From contig NZ_CBDCBD010000003.1 of the NCBI RefSeq assembly GCF_965214215.1, positions 2,728,001-2,792,000 of the forward strand: a stretch of DNA of 64,000 nt, given 5' to 3'. This stretch comes from Poriferisodalis sp965214215. GTDB lineage: Bacteria; Actinomycetota; Acidimicrobiia; Acidimicrobiales; Poriferisodalaceae. Below are positions 43,075 through 51,981 of the stretch, in pieces (within the stretch, counting starts at the first letter, position 1; each line of letters begins with the position of its first letter). The notes under the pieces are model-generated. The model was not told the origin of the DNA and ran no database searches. It saw only the letters and a list, made by a program, of their open reading frames with translations. The position numbers were made by a program, and so were the translations under genes.

Positions 43075-45354
43075 TCAGGTCTGGTCGTCCTCAGTACGGT
43101 CGGTGCGGGCGTCCTCGCCGGTCGGATCGGCGTCGTCGGTCGGGATGGGCTCGTCAGTATCGCCGATGGGTTCTGTGGCCCGCGCCCCGAGTTCGGTGGC
43201 GATCTGCGTGCAGCGAATCCACTCAAACCTCGAATCGCCTTCACCCGCCGGCACCGCGACCTTGCACAGCGCGTCCGGCAGTGGCTCGAATGAGCTATCT
43301 CCGGTTGGCCGGACCATGCTGCACGGCAGGTCGAATTCGAGCGGCGGCTCCGAAGGCGACACTGCTACTGCAACCGAGCACGTGTCCCCGGACAGGAATA
43401 GGTACTGGCTTGCTCGCGGCGGCGGTGGCGCGGGCGAGAACCCTCGCAATGGGGTGCCGTCCAAGGCCCGCCCCATATAGGCAGCCCAGATGCGAGCGGG
43501 GATCCACCCGCCGGTCGCCCGGCGGTCCTGGATCTCGCCCATCGGTACTTGCTCGTCAGGGTGACCCATCCACACCGCAGTCGACATGTGCGGGGTGTAC
43601 CCGACGAACCAGGCGTCATGGAACGACTGTGTCGTCCCGGTCTTGCCCGCAGAGATCTGTCCGCTCGCCAGCCGAGATCGCGTGCCGGTTCCCGATTGCA
43701 CGTTCTCTTCCAGCACAGATGTCACCCAGTCCGCCGTCGATGGCGACACCACGCGCCGCCCGTGCGGTACGTGCTCGTAGAGCACTTCTCCGAAGTTGTT
43801 CTCGATGCGAGTGACATAGAACGGCTCCATTCTCACGCCGCCATTGGCGAACGTGCCGTACGCCACGGCCTGTTCAAGGGGTGTCACCTCCTGCGCACCG
43901 AGCGAGATCGACGGATACGGCAAGAAGCCATCGTCGCCGGAGCGGCCGACCAGGCGATTGGCCATCCCGACGACTTCGTCCAGCCCCGTGACCAAGCCGA
44001 GTCGAACGAACGCACAGTTCGAGCTGGCAGTCGTCTGGTCCTCGATGGTTGCCACTCGACCCGGACTGTTCGCGAAGTTGCTCACTTCGTAGTCATCGAG
44101 CGGCGGGTTGGGGAAGACGCACGGTCCCTGGCCGCTGATCGTGTCGAAGGGATAGAGGCCGGCGCGCTCGATCGCAGCTGCAAGGACATAGGTCTTGTAC
44201 GACGAACCGGGTTGCCGCCGGCCCTGCGTGGCGAGATTGAACTCGGAGTCACTGAACGCGGGGCCGCCGATGAAGGCGAGCACTGCTCCCGTCGACGGAT
44301 CGACACTGACGATGGACACTTCGAACTCGCCGGTGCCTTCGGGCAGGACTTCGGCCACCGAGGTACGCATGGCCGCCTGCAAATCAGGACGCAGCGTCGT
44401 CCACACCCTCAGGCCGCCGCCGAATACTTGGCTGAAGCGCGCCTGGTAGGTATCGCCGAGCGCCGGATTCGACAGCAGCGCCCGCCGCACCTCCACCAGG
44501 AAGTAGTCGCGTCGCAACGCCTCATCGGTACGGCGAGGCGACAGGTTGCGGCTCGGCAGCGGCCGCCGCTCAAATGCGTCCCGCTGGGTCTCAGTGATGA
44601 TTCCGGCGTCAACGGCTTGCTGCAGCGATCTGCTGCGGCGGCGCGTCATCGTGTCGATGTTCTGATCGAACCCGTCAAACAAGCCGGGGCTGCGAATCAG
44701 GCTGGCGAGGAACGCCGCATCACCGACATCGAGCGTCGAGACATCTTTGCCGAAGTAGGTCTCGGCCCCGGCTTGCAAGCCGTAGGCCCCGTTCCCGAGG
44801 TACACCTCGTTGACGTAGAACTCGAGGATCTCCTCCTTGGTGAAGTCCTCCTCAAGCCGGGCCGCGATCACCGCTTCGCGGATCTTGCGATTGAAGCTGC
44901 GCTCGTTGCCGACCACGCGGAGCTTGACGATCTGCTGAGTGATGGTGGAGCCGCCCGATGCAATCCCGCCGGCGGATACGTTCGATACCAAGGCTCGCGC
45001 GGTTGCCCTCAGATCCACTCCGTTGTGGAGCCAGAACTTGCTGTCCTCCACCGCGACGATCGTGGCAATCACGTCGGCGGGGACTTGGTCCAGCGTGATG
45101 ATCTCGCGGTCGATGTCGTTGAGCAGAATGCCGATCTGACTGCCAGCGGAGTCGAAGACTTGGGTTCGCTGGGCGCCGGGCCGAAGGTCGATGGTGATGT
45201 GGTCGCGATCGCGTTCGACGGCATCGAGCGTACGAGCGACGTGCGGCGCGGAGGCTCCTGCGCCGACGGTGACGACGGCCGCGCAGACCGCGATCATCAC
45301 GGCTAGCAGGGGCAGCCTGGCGAGGCGGCGGGCGATGTCCACGTTGTTCTGCAA
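43075..45354 (-). CDS. Bifunctional class A penicillin-binding protein
   Basis: Peptidoglycan synthase with a GT51 transglycosylase and a transpeptidase. GT51 motifs: VEDSKFWLHNGVD with the catalytic Glu, GGSTITQQIVK, EDFTKEEILEFYVNEVYLGNGAYG. Transpeptidase motifs: PGSSYKTY (SxxK), SSNC, KTGTTQSF. A Pro/Glu/Asp-rich acidic C-terminus follows (TEPIGDTDEPIPTDD). A membrane anchor (ARLPLLAVMIAVCAAVVTVG) is at the N-terminus. I choose the TTG at 45354 (about 759 residues). A GTG at 45340-45342 is possible, and the ATG at 45531 would translate through a palindromic repeat and looks false. Confidence 0.93.
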   Translation of the reverse strand: MQNNVDIARRLARLPLLAVMIAVCAAVVTVGAGASAPHVARTLDAVERDRDHITIDLRPGAQRTQVFDSAGSQIGILLNDIDREIITLDQVPADVIATIVAVEDSKFWLHNGVDLRATARALVSNVSAGGIASGGSTITQQIVKLRVVGNERSFNRKIREAVIAARLEEDFTKEEILEFYVNEVYLGNGAYGLQAGAETYFGKDVSTLDVGDAAFLASLIRSPGLFDGFDQNIDTMTRRRSRSLQQAVDAGIITETQRDAFERRPLPSRNLSPRRTDEALRRDYFLVEVRRALLSNPALGDTYQARFSQVFGGGLRVWTTLRPDLQAAMRTSVAEVLPEGTGEFEVSIVSVDPSTGAVLAFIGGPAFSDSEFNLATQGRRQPGSSYKTYVLAAAIERAGLYPFDTISGQGPCVFPNPPLDDYEVSNFANSPGRVATIEDQTTASSNCAFVRLGLVTGLDEVVGMANRLVGRSGDDGFLPYPSISLGAQEVTPLEQAVAYGTFANGGVRMEPFYVTRIENNFGEVLYEHVPHGRRVVSPSTADWVTSVLEENVQSGTGTRSRLASGQISAGKTGTTQSFHDAWFVGYTPHMSTAVWMGHPDEQVPMGEIQDRRATGGWIPARIWAAYMGRALDGTPLRGFSPAPPPPRASQYLFLSGDTCSVAVAVSPSEPPLEFDLPCSMVRPTGDSSFEPLPDALCKVAVPAGEGDSRFEWIRCTQIATELGARATEPIGDTDEPIPTDDADPTGEDARTDRTEDDQT

Positions 45355-45412
45355 GGTACCGGGCCCGACCGCGCAGCAGGGTGCGCCCGCTTTGGCGGCG
45401 GCAGAACCCTCA

Positions 45413-45546
45413 GCTCCCGCGATCCCGCAGGCGAGAGATGCGCAACGTCGCAGAATCTCTCGCGCCCGCTGGGCAGGCGGCAGTGCCCTGCGCTCCCGCG
45501 ATCGGGCAGGTCGCAACGTCGCACAGTTCACTGCCGCCTGCCCAGC
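45413..45546. repeat. Nested palindromic intergenic element
   Basis: Outer 18-bp perfect inverted repeat at 45468-45485 and 45529-45546 encloses 43 bases. To its left an 8-bp inverted repeat, 45431-45438 with 45456-45463, holds an inner 4-bp stem. Two direct modules run through it: a 19-mer at 45413-45431 and 45492-45510 with a two-base difference, and CGCAACGTCGCA at 45441-45452 and 45512-45523. It lies between the divergent PBP and thiamine kinase genes. Confidence 0.85.
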
Positions 45547-45587
45547 TATGACATCTTTGGCTCACCGCTTGGGGTCACACTGGTGTC

Positions 45588-46292
45588 ATGAGGTGTGCTG
45601 GGACTAGTGAACCGTCCGCCGTTGTTGAGCACCTCGATGCGCGGCGCGTCTGGATTGTTGACGGCGGGCCGAACGCGCCGCGCCGTGTGCCGCCCGGCGA
45701 GCCCACTTGTGTGATCGCCGTGGACCGCGGTCTGGCTCACGCGCTGCGCTTCGGCCTGCGGCCTCACGTAGTCCTCGGCGACTTCGACTCCGTCGATCCC
45801 GGGATGCTGAACCGTGCCCGAGATGAATGGCCCGACCTCGTCGTTCAACGGCATCATCCCGACAAGGCGCACAGCGACTTGGACTTGGCCCTGAGCTTTG
45901 CGTGGAGCCTGGATCCCGATGGGATCGCCCTGTTGAGCGGCGCTGGGGGCAGGCTCGACCACATGATGATCGGCATGACGATGCTGGCCCGGCCGCGGTA
46001 CGCCGCGCTGCCGCTCACCGCCTACATCGGGACGAGTGTCGTGCGCGCTGCAACCGCCGGCATGACGTTGCCGCTGCCGTCCGAGGACGGGAACCTGCTC
46101 TCGCTGCTCGCGGTCGGCGGGAGCGCCAGCGTGCTCACGAGGGGGCTTCGCTGGAACCTGACGCCGTCGATGCCGCTGCGCAGCGCTTCATCGCTCGGTC
46201 TCAGCAATGAGCTCGCAGCTCCCTCAGCTCGTCTCGAGGTCCGCGCGGGCACCATCCTGACGATTCAGACGCATGGCACGCCGCTGCGGTGA
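45588..46292 (+). CDS. Thiamine pyrophosphokinase
   Basis: Transfers pyrophosphate from ATP to thiamine to make the cofactor thiamine pyrophosphate. The 234 residues show AVDRGLAHAL, the metal-binding VLGDFDSVD, HHPDKAHSDLDLALSFA and SGAGGRLDHMM, the standard TPK catalytic blocks, then a beta-rich thiamine-binding C-terminus. The following ThiB-like lipoprotein gene overlaps it by 20 bp, which fits thiamine salvage. I found no TPP riboswitch upstream. Confidence 0.9.
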   Translation: MRCAGTSEPSAVVEHLDARRVWIVDGGPNAPRRVPPGEPTCVIAVDRGLAHALRFGLRPHVVLGDFDSVDPGMLNRARDEWPDLVVQRHHPDKAHSDLDLALSFAWSLDPDGIALLSGAGGRLDHMMIGMTMLARPRYAALPLTAYIGTSVVRAATAGMTLPLPSEDGNLLSLLAVGGSASVLTRGLRWNLTPSMPLRSASSLGLSNELAAPSARLEVRAGTILTIQTHGTPLR

Positions 46293-47517
46293 GCGCCTCG
46301 CCGGGGGCCTCGCCCGGCGCGCCGGCATCCGGGTCGCAGTTGCATGCGCGGCGGTTCTCATTGCGGCTGGATGCGGCGAGACCGACCACGGATCCGCTTC
46401 GGTGCGCGTCCTGACACATCGCGACTTCCACCTGCCTGCAGACGCGCTCGAAGCGTTCACCGAAGAGACGGGTATCGAAGTCATCGTGTTCCGCGAAGAC
46501 ACCCCTGACGACGTCATCAATCTGCTGGAACGCAGCCGCGCCCACCCGGTCGCAGATGTGGTCGTCGGCATCGACACTTTGGACCTTCAACACATCATCG
46601 ATGGAAGCCTCACCGAGCCCTACGTACCGCTGGCACCCGGGCCACTGGTCGACGACTTGGCCGTGGACGACCATGCATTGACGCCTGTCAGCTACATCGA
46701 CGCCTGCCTCAACTATCTGCCGTCCTTCTACGTGGTGCCCGACCGGCGCATTGATGAGCTCCCCGATGCCGAGCTTGTGCCTCCACCGGTTCCGAGCGGG
46801 CTCGATGCGCTGTGGGACCCAGCCCACGCGGGAACAGCGGTGATCCCCGATCCCGCGACGGCCAGGATGGGCGTCTACCTGCTGGTTGCGTTGGAGCGGC
46901 GGTATCCCGAACGTGGCGACGACGAGACGACACCGTGGCCCCAGGTGCTCGACCAGATGCTCAGGTGGGACGTCGAGCTCGCACCTAGCTGGGAGATCGC
47001 GACGTTCGAGCGGTTTGCGGGCGGGGAGCCGCCCCCGGCGCGGCCGATCAGTCAGGACGATCCTGATCCGGTGACGCTGGCGTCGCTGAGCGGACGCAGA
47101 CCGATGACGTGGGGCACGACGGGGTTGCCGTCGGTGTTCGCCGAGTACCAGCCGGGCCTGCCTCCCGCACTGGACATCGCTGTCGTGACCGATGACTGCG
47201 TCCGGATCGGGTTCTATGCCGGCGTCGTGGCGGACGCGCAGAATGCTTCCCTCGGCGGGCGGCTGATCGACGCCATCGGTGAGCCGCTGTTCCAATTCGG
47301 CATCAGCGACCGCTTCGGCTCGAGACCTGCTCGCAGCGACATCGTAAGCACGCCCGCATGGACCGAGTTCGGGGTGGCGGTTCATCCGTACCGGCCCGAT
47401 CCTGCCTATGTGGGCGCAAACTGGAAGCAATGGCAGCTCACCTGGAGCCAGGTGGTACGGAACTTCAGCACGGGGCCTCCCCCGCCCGAACCAGAAATAA
47501 CCGTGACCCTGCCCTAA
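46273..47517 (+). CDS. ThiB-like solute-binding lipoprotein
   Basis: A 414-residue type 2 periplasmic-binding fold: signal peptide with lipobox ending AAGC (Cys34), VRVLTHRDFHLPADALEAFTEETGIEV, ADVVVGIDTLDL, TPVSYIDACLNY (the ThiB-like substrate pocket region with Tyr), and LWDPAHAGTAVIPDP. The sequence resembles ThiB, which captures thiamine for an ABC importer. Context supports this because thiamine pyrophosphokinase precedes it. No permease or ATPase gene follows: the next gene is convergent. The stop TAA is part of the 27-bp repeat array. Confidence 0.85.
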   Translation: MARRCGERLAGGLARRAGIRVAVACAAVLIAAGCGETDHGSASVRVLTHRDFHLPADALEAFTEETGIEVIVFREDTPDDVINLLERSRAHPVADVVVGIDTLDLQHIIDGSLTEPYVPLAPGPLVDDLAVDDHALTPVSYIDACLNYLPSFYVVPDRRIDELPDAELVPPPVPSGLDALWDPAHAGTAVIPDPATARMGVYLLVALERRYPERGDDETTPWPQVLDQMLRWDVELAPSWEIATFERFAGGEPPPARPISQDDPDPVTLASLSGRRPMTWGTTGLPSVFAEYQPGLPPALDIAVVTDDCVRIGFYAGVVADAQNASLGGRLIDAIGEPLFQFGISDRFGSRPARSDIVSTPAWTEFGVAVHPYRPDPAYVGANWKQWQLTWSQVVRNFSTGPPPPEPEITVTLP

Positions 47518-47657
47518 CGGCCACTGTTTCGCTCGTCGGCCTAACGGCCACGGTCTCGCTCGTCGGCCTGACGGCCACGGTCTCGCTCGTCGGCCTAACG
47601 GCCACGGTCTCGCTCGTCGGCCTGACGGCCACGGTCTCGCTCGTCGGCCTAACGGCC
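47514..47657. repeat. Tandem repeat, 27-bp unit, five copies plus nine bases
   Basis: Units start at 47514, 47541, 47568, 47595 and 47622, with a 9-base partial copy at 47649. Copies 2 and 4 begin CTAACGG while 3 and 5 begin CTGACGG, giving a 54-bp higher-order period. Copy 1 differs at four positions. The array fills the gap between the convergent thiB-like and GH3 genes, and both stop codons lie in it. GGCC-TAAC-GGCC in each unit can form a 4-bp stem. Confidence 0.95.
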
Positions 47658-49238
47658 GACCAGCGTGGGGTCGAAAAGGACCGAGCGTCCCAGTCCGTCA
47701 CGACCGACCAGAGTGCATGCGAACACACCTTTCGCGCGGAACACGTTGGTGGCCGCATCGTCGAGACGCTCCAGGCTGAGTCGGCCCTCGGTGACAGCCG
47801 CCTCGATCGCCATGAACGCGGCGGCGGCATCCTGCAGATCACCGACGAGGGCGAGGTCCGCGCCGGCGGTGACCGCCAGCAGTGCGGCTTCGCTCACCGA
47901 CCACTGGCTGCGAATCGCACCCATGATCAGCGAGTCGGTCACGATCAGCCCGCCATGGCCCAGCTGGTCGCGGAGCACCCCGTCAATCGCCGCCGGCGAC
48001 AACGACGCCGGCATCCCCGCGGTCAGGCCGGGAACGTGCAGGTGACCCACCATGACCGCCGCGTCGGTGGCCCCGATGACCGCAGCGAACGGGATCAGGT
48101 CGCGTACGCGCAGCTCGTCCAGCGGCGCCGTCGACGCCAGTTCGTCATGTGTGTCCGCAGTGGCCCCGCCGTGGCCCGGGAAGTGCTTCACCACCGGGAC
48201 GATCCCCCCCGCGCTGAGACCTTCCACCGTCGCCAAGCCATAGTCGGTGACCGTCGCCGGGTCGTTCCCGAATGACCGGTCCCCGATGCCCTCGCCGGCA
48301 CCGACATCGATGACCGGTGCGAAGTTCATGGTGAACCCGAGTTCGGACATCTTGCGAGCATGATCCGCTGCCCGTTCGGCAACCTCTGCGGGCGATCTGG
48401 CGGTCTGAGCTGCCGCCGAAGGAAGCGTCCCCACGACGGCGGCGAGTCGCTGCACCCGACCACCTTCCTCGTCGACCGCGAAGATCAGCGGTACCCGGCC
48501 GGCGAAGTCCTGCAATTCGGCAATGCGGCGCCAGACATGCTCGGTAACGGGCCCCTGAAGCAAGATGCCGGCAATACGGCGGTCACGCGCCTCCTCCACG
48601 GCCAAGCCCAGCGAGCGCTCGCTCAGCGCCGTCATGATCGTCTGCCCGATCCGTACCGGCAGCGACAACTCGCTGGTGCACCATCGATCGACATCGGTCC
48701 ACCACGCTCCAGATAGCAGTTGGCGAACCCCGACGCCCGAGAGCCAGCCCAATGGCCGCTCCTCGCCAGTGAAGACTGTCGGACCTGGATCGCCGACGGC
48801 GACCTCGGAGTTGTCGGCGAGCTGCAGCCAAACACCGAGTGCCCCAGGCGCCCCCAAGCGGGCACCGACGACCTGCGTGTTCAGCTCGGGCGGGTCGCTG
48901 ACGATCGGCAGGATCGAGGTGCCGACGGGTTCGATCGAACCGTCCACGCCGACCACCCAATAGCCGACCCCGCCAGGCCCGCGCAGCACCGCCACGATCC
49001 GAGGTGCGGTCGGCGCTCCTTCTGACCCGCTGGAGAGGTGATCGGGGGCAACCGTGATGAGCGGGGGTATCTCGGGCTCACCGGAGGTTTGGGCTGCGGC
49101 TTGCGGCAGGAACGCCAGCCAGGCGGCGGCAGCAATCAGAACTGCCGATGAGGCGCTGAGTCGTCTGTGGCGCAGTCGCATTCTCCGGTGCGACGCAATC
49201 GGCAGCGACGCTGGTGATCCGCTGGCGTCGATGGTCAC
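47649..49238 (-). CDS. Secreted glycoside hydrolase family 3, NagZ-like
   Basis: Beta-N-acetylglucosaminidase-type enzyme of 529 residues. It has a signal peptide (cleavage after about AAAQT, residue 50), a 100-residue unmatched N-terminal domain, and a GH3 barrel with the catalytic His-Asp loop KHFPGHGGATADTHDE and the nucleophile Asp in IVTDSLIMGAI. These are the NagZ hallmarks, so it may trim GlcNAc-anhydroMurNAc or related sugars outside the membrane. It is the last gene of a four-gene unit and starts with GTGA overlapping the NHL gene. Confidence 0.9.
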   Translation of the reverse strand: MTIDASGSPASLPIASHRRMRLRHRRLSASSAVLIAAAAWLAFLPQAAAQTSGEPEIPPLITVAPDHLSSGSEGAPTAPRIVAVLRGPGGVGYWVVGVDGSIEPVGTSILPIVSDPPELNTQVVGARLGAPGALGVWLQLADNSEVAVGDPGPTVFTGEERPLGWLSGVGVRQLLSGAWWTDVDRWCTSELSLPVRIGQTIMTALSERSLGLAVEEARDRRIAGILLQGPVTEHVWRRIAELQDFAGRVPLIFAVDEEGGRVQRLAAVVGTLPSAAAQTARSPAEVAERAADHARKMSELGFTMNFAPVIDVGAGEGIGDRSFGNDPATVTDYGLATVEGLSAGGIVPVVKHFPGHGGATADTHDELASTAPLDELRVRDLIPFAAVIGATDAAVMVGHLHVPGLTAGMPASLSPAAIDGVLRDQLGHGGLIVTDSLIMGAIRSQWSVSEAALLAVTAGADLALVGDLQDAAAAFMAIEAAVTEGRLSLERLDDAATNVFRAKGVFACTLVGRDGLGRSVLFDPTLVGR

Positions 49239-51475
49239 CCCGATCCCAAGCGTTGATCCAGTTCCTCGGCCGACAGCAGCTGGTGCGGCAGCTCAATGCT
49301 GTTGGCACCGCTTGGATCCACCTCGATCGGCGCAGTGAAGTTCACATCTCGGATGAGGCAGAACGTCTCGTCCACAGCCGGGCAGTAGAAAACCACAGCC
49401 GTGGCGCTGAGCACGGCGCTGCCAGATTGCGCGTCGACGGTTGCAGCGAGGCGCACGGGCATCTCAGGTCCTCGGGCTTCGTAGCGAGTGCTGCCTTGTG
49501 GGCGGATCACGGCGGCGTCGCCTGAGGACCAGGTGAACTCGAACAACCCCTCGGTGTTGAACTTGTACTCCTCAGGCACCACCAGTTCGAGCACGATCTC
49601 GACGGGACCCGGTGCGACTCGCTGGGGCGCCAGCACGACCTCGTCTTCGATCACACCCGCCATCGTCACCGTCGCGATCTCCAGATTCGACAGTGCCAGC
49701 GTGGACAGCTCGCCGGATTCCAGATCGAGCGTGCGGATCCGGTGGTTGTTGGTGTCGGCCACGTACAGCGTGTCGGAAGTGGCGCTGAGCCCGCTCGGCT
49801 CGGCGAGTTGTGCTTGCGGGCCGCTGCCGTCGCGCAGGCCCGCCTGCCCGTCGCCGGAAACCACCGTCGATGTCATCGTCTCGAGGTCGAGCGCCTTGAT
49901 CCGGTGGTTGTAGGTGTCTGCGATGTACAGCCGGCCCTGTCCCGCAGCGTTGCCCACGTATTCGATGCCGATGGCGTGCTGCAGCAGCGTGTCACCGAAG
50001 CTGCCGACTTCGTCGCCCCACACGAACAGGTGCTTGCCCACCAGCGTGTTCAGCTGGCCGTCGAGGCCGAATGAGATTCGCCGCACCGCACTCGCCTCGG
50101 GATCGGTGAAATAGAGCGCAGCGGCGTCCGATGCCAGCCCCGATGGCTGCGACAGGGTGGCCTGCAGCCTGTCGCCGTCGTCGAGTCCTTCGGCCCCGGT
50201 TCCTGCAAACAGGCCGAGTGCCCCGCTCGTCAGGTTCATCAGCCAGATCTGGTGCCGTCCCGCACCTGCGATGTACAGCACGTCGCCTTCGAGGTGCAGG
50301 TCCCAAGGCGAGGCAATGGCCGTCACCGCAGCAGGCCCGGGCCTGAAGGCGGTGACCGGTTCTCCGGTCCCGGCAATGGTGCCAACGTGGCGGCCCTGCA
50401 GGTCTGCGGCCCGGATGAGGTGATTCTCGCGGTCGGCGATGTACAGCGTGTCCCCGTCGGGGCTCAGCGCCATGCCTTGGGGACGCCGGAACGTCGCCTC
50501 GGTGAATCCGCCGTCCGCCCGTCCCTGCGCCCCGTTGCCGATCACGTCGATGAGTTCGCCGTCGAGCGTCGCAATCAGCACCCGATGGCGTCCCGTATCA
50601 GCAATAAAGAGCCGATCACCTGCCTCGTCGGCAAGCACCTTGCCGGGGAAACTCAGGACCGTCGGCAATGGCGGCGCTATGTCGAGCAGCTCGCCGAGCG
50701 GTGTCGGATCAATGAGCCCGTTGTGGCCGAACTCTTCTGCCATGACCGAGATCGCTGGTTCGAGAGCGGTGTAGACGCCCTCACCGGCGTACTGACCGAC
50801 CACCTTTCCCTCGGGATCGATGACGACGACAGTCGGCCAGGCGTTGACGCCATAGGCAGTGCGCAACAGTTCCTGATCGTCGTTCACGATCGGGTGCTGA
50901 CGGCCGTAGCGGATCGACGCTTCGCGAACCGCGTCGGATTCGCGCTCGCTGGGGAACTTTGCCCAGTGGACGGCAACGACCACCACTTCATCGGGATATT
51001 CCTGCTCGAGCCGGTGGAGATCGGGAATGATGTGGATGCAGTTGATGCAGCCTTGGGTCCAGAAATCGAGGATGACGATCTTCCCGCGCAAGTCGGTGCT
51101 CATCGACAGCGGTCTGCTGACATTGAACCAGTCGTATCCGGCAGGAAACTCCGGAGCAGCGACGCTGCCCTGCAGCGTCAGCGGCACGGTGTCGGGGACC
51201 GCGGTGGTGCTCGCAGCTTCGGTGCCAGCAGTTGCGAGATCGTCTTGCACACTGCCAGTCGGCGGCTGCGAGGTGTCTGTGGCGCTGGCACCGATGTCGC
51301 CGGTGTCGGTGGTTGCCTCCGGCGTCTCGGGCGAAGCGCATGAGATGGCCACCAGCAGCGTGCCGGCCGCAGCCAGCAGGGCGCGTCGAGCCGGCTTGCG
51401 CTGAGACCGCTTGTGTCGGACTTGACTGCGGGGCCTGCGAGCCGCCCCTGCGTTGGGGCCCCGCATCGCCGTCAC
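49235..51475 (-). CDS. Thioredoxin-NHL repeat lipoprotein (NHLRC2-like)
   Basis: A 746-residue protein: basic N-terminus, membrane signal with lipobox VAISC (Cys46), low-complexity linker (50-100), thioredoxin-like domain (about 105-260) with CINC (Cys143, Cys146) in FWTQGCINCIHII, then a six-bladed NHL propeller with repeats such as GRHRVLIATLDG, ENHLIRAADL and NHRIKALDLETM. A beta-rich C-terminal domain ends with a Cys pair. This thioredoxin-NHL fusion is the NHLRC2 architecture. It is likely an extracytoplasmic thiol-disulfide protein. It is coupled by 4-bp overlaps on both sides. Confidence 0.88.
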   Translation of the reverse strand: MTAMRGPNAGAARRPRSQVRHKRSQRKPARRALLAAAGTLLVAISCASPETPEATTDTGDIGASATDTSQPPTGSVQDDLATAGTEAASTTAVPDTVPLTLQGSVAAPEFPAGYDWFNVSRPLSMSTDLRGKIVILDFWTQGCINCIHIIPDLHRLEQEYPDEVVVVAVHWAKFPSERESDAVREASIRYGRQHPIVNDDQELLRTAYGVNAWPTVVVIDPEGKVVGQYAGEGVYTALEPAISVMAEEFGHNGLIDPTPLGELLDIAPPLPTVLSFPGKVLADEAGDRLFIADTGRHRVLIATLDGELIDVIGNGAQGRADGGFTEATFRRPQGMALSPDGDTLYIADRENHLIRAADLQGRHVGTIAGTGEPVTAFRPGPAAVTAIASPWDLHLEGDVLYIAGAGRHQIWLMNLTSGALGLFAGTGAEGLDDGDRLQATLSQPSGLASDAAALYFTDPEASAVRRISFGLDGQLNTLVGKHLFVWGDEVGSFGDTLLQHAIGIEYVGNAAGQGRLYIADTYNHRIKALDLETMTSTVVSGDGQAGLRDGSGPQAQLAEPSGLSATSDTLYVADTNNHRIRTLDLESGELSTLALSNLEIATVTMAGVIEDEVVLAPQRVAPGPVEIVLELVVPEEYKFNTEGLFEFTWSSGDAAVIRPQGSTRYEARGPEMPVRLAATVDAQSGSAVLSATAVVFYCPAVDETFCLIRDVNFTAPIEVDPSGANSIELPHQLLSAEELDQRLGSG

Positions 51476-51981
51476 GTCCTTCGAACGGTGCGGCGCGAAT
51501 CAATCACGCCAGTGTCGAAACCGGCGCGGTGCAGGCCTCCGTGAAACCTGGCGTGCTCAATCTTGAGACAGCGATCCATCACGACGTCGAGGCCAGCATC
51601 GTGGGCCAGCTTGGCGGCCTCCGCGCTCCACAGACCGAGCTGCACCCACAGAGCCTTGGCGCCGATCTCGACGGTCTCGGCCGCCACGCCCGGCAGATCG
51701 GCGGGCCGGCGGAACACGTCGACGAGATCCGGCACCACCGGCAGGTCGGCAAGGCTCGGGTAGCACGGCTCACCCAAGACCTCATCGGCGACCGGGTTCA
51801 CGAAATACACGTCGAAGTCGGTGCTGGAGCTGAGCAGGTACGTGGCGACGAAGTTGGACGGCCGCGCCGGATTCGCCGAGACGCCCACCATTGCTACCGA
51901 ACCTGTCCGCTGCATGAGAGCCAGCCGGTCGGCCGCACTGGGCTCAATCCAGCCTTCGACCGGTTCGTGGACAATCGTCAT
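51472..51981 (-). CDS. CoA-binding domain protein
   Basis: A 169-residue Rossmann-type CoA_binding (YccU-like) protein: VAMVGVSANPARPSNFVATYL (CoA-binding loop), YFVNPVADEVLGEPCYPSLADLP, VDVFRRPADLP, and MDRCLKIEHAR at the C-terminus. The ATG at 51981 overlaps the metY stop (ATGA). The function of the family is undefined; in this operon it may link acyl-CoA status to sulfur amino acid synthesis (inference). Confidence 0.87.
   Translation of the reverse strand: MTIVHEPVEGWIEPSAADRLALMQRTGSVAMVGVSANPARPSNFVATYLLSSSTDFDVYFVNPVADEVLGEPCYPSLADLPVVPDLVDVFRRPADLPGVAAETVEIGAKALWVQLGLWSAEAAKLAHDAGLDVVMDRCLKIEHARFHGGLHRAGFDTGVIDSRRTVRRT

Noticed and set aside
45355..45531. N-terminal extension of the class A PBP from an ATG at 45531
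   Set aside because: It would translate the palindromic element and adds a Cys/Ala/Arg-rich stretch before a normal membrane anchor. TTG 45354 or GTG 45342 fits better.
45547..45587. TPP riboswitch upstream of thiamine pyrophosphokinase
   Set aside because: No THI-box core (CTGAGA or the conserved ACCTG...GGATAATGCC region) is present, and the space is too short.
47514..47657. Possible CRISPR array
   Set aside because: The units are head-to-tail with no spacers, and there are no cas genes.
47358..48275. Plus-strand frame with nine-residue LTATVSLVG repeats
   Set aside because: It is the 27-bp repeat read in frame, starting inside thiB-like and running antisense to the GH3 gene. Both real genes are well supported.
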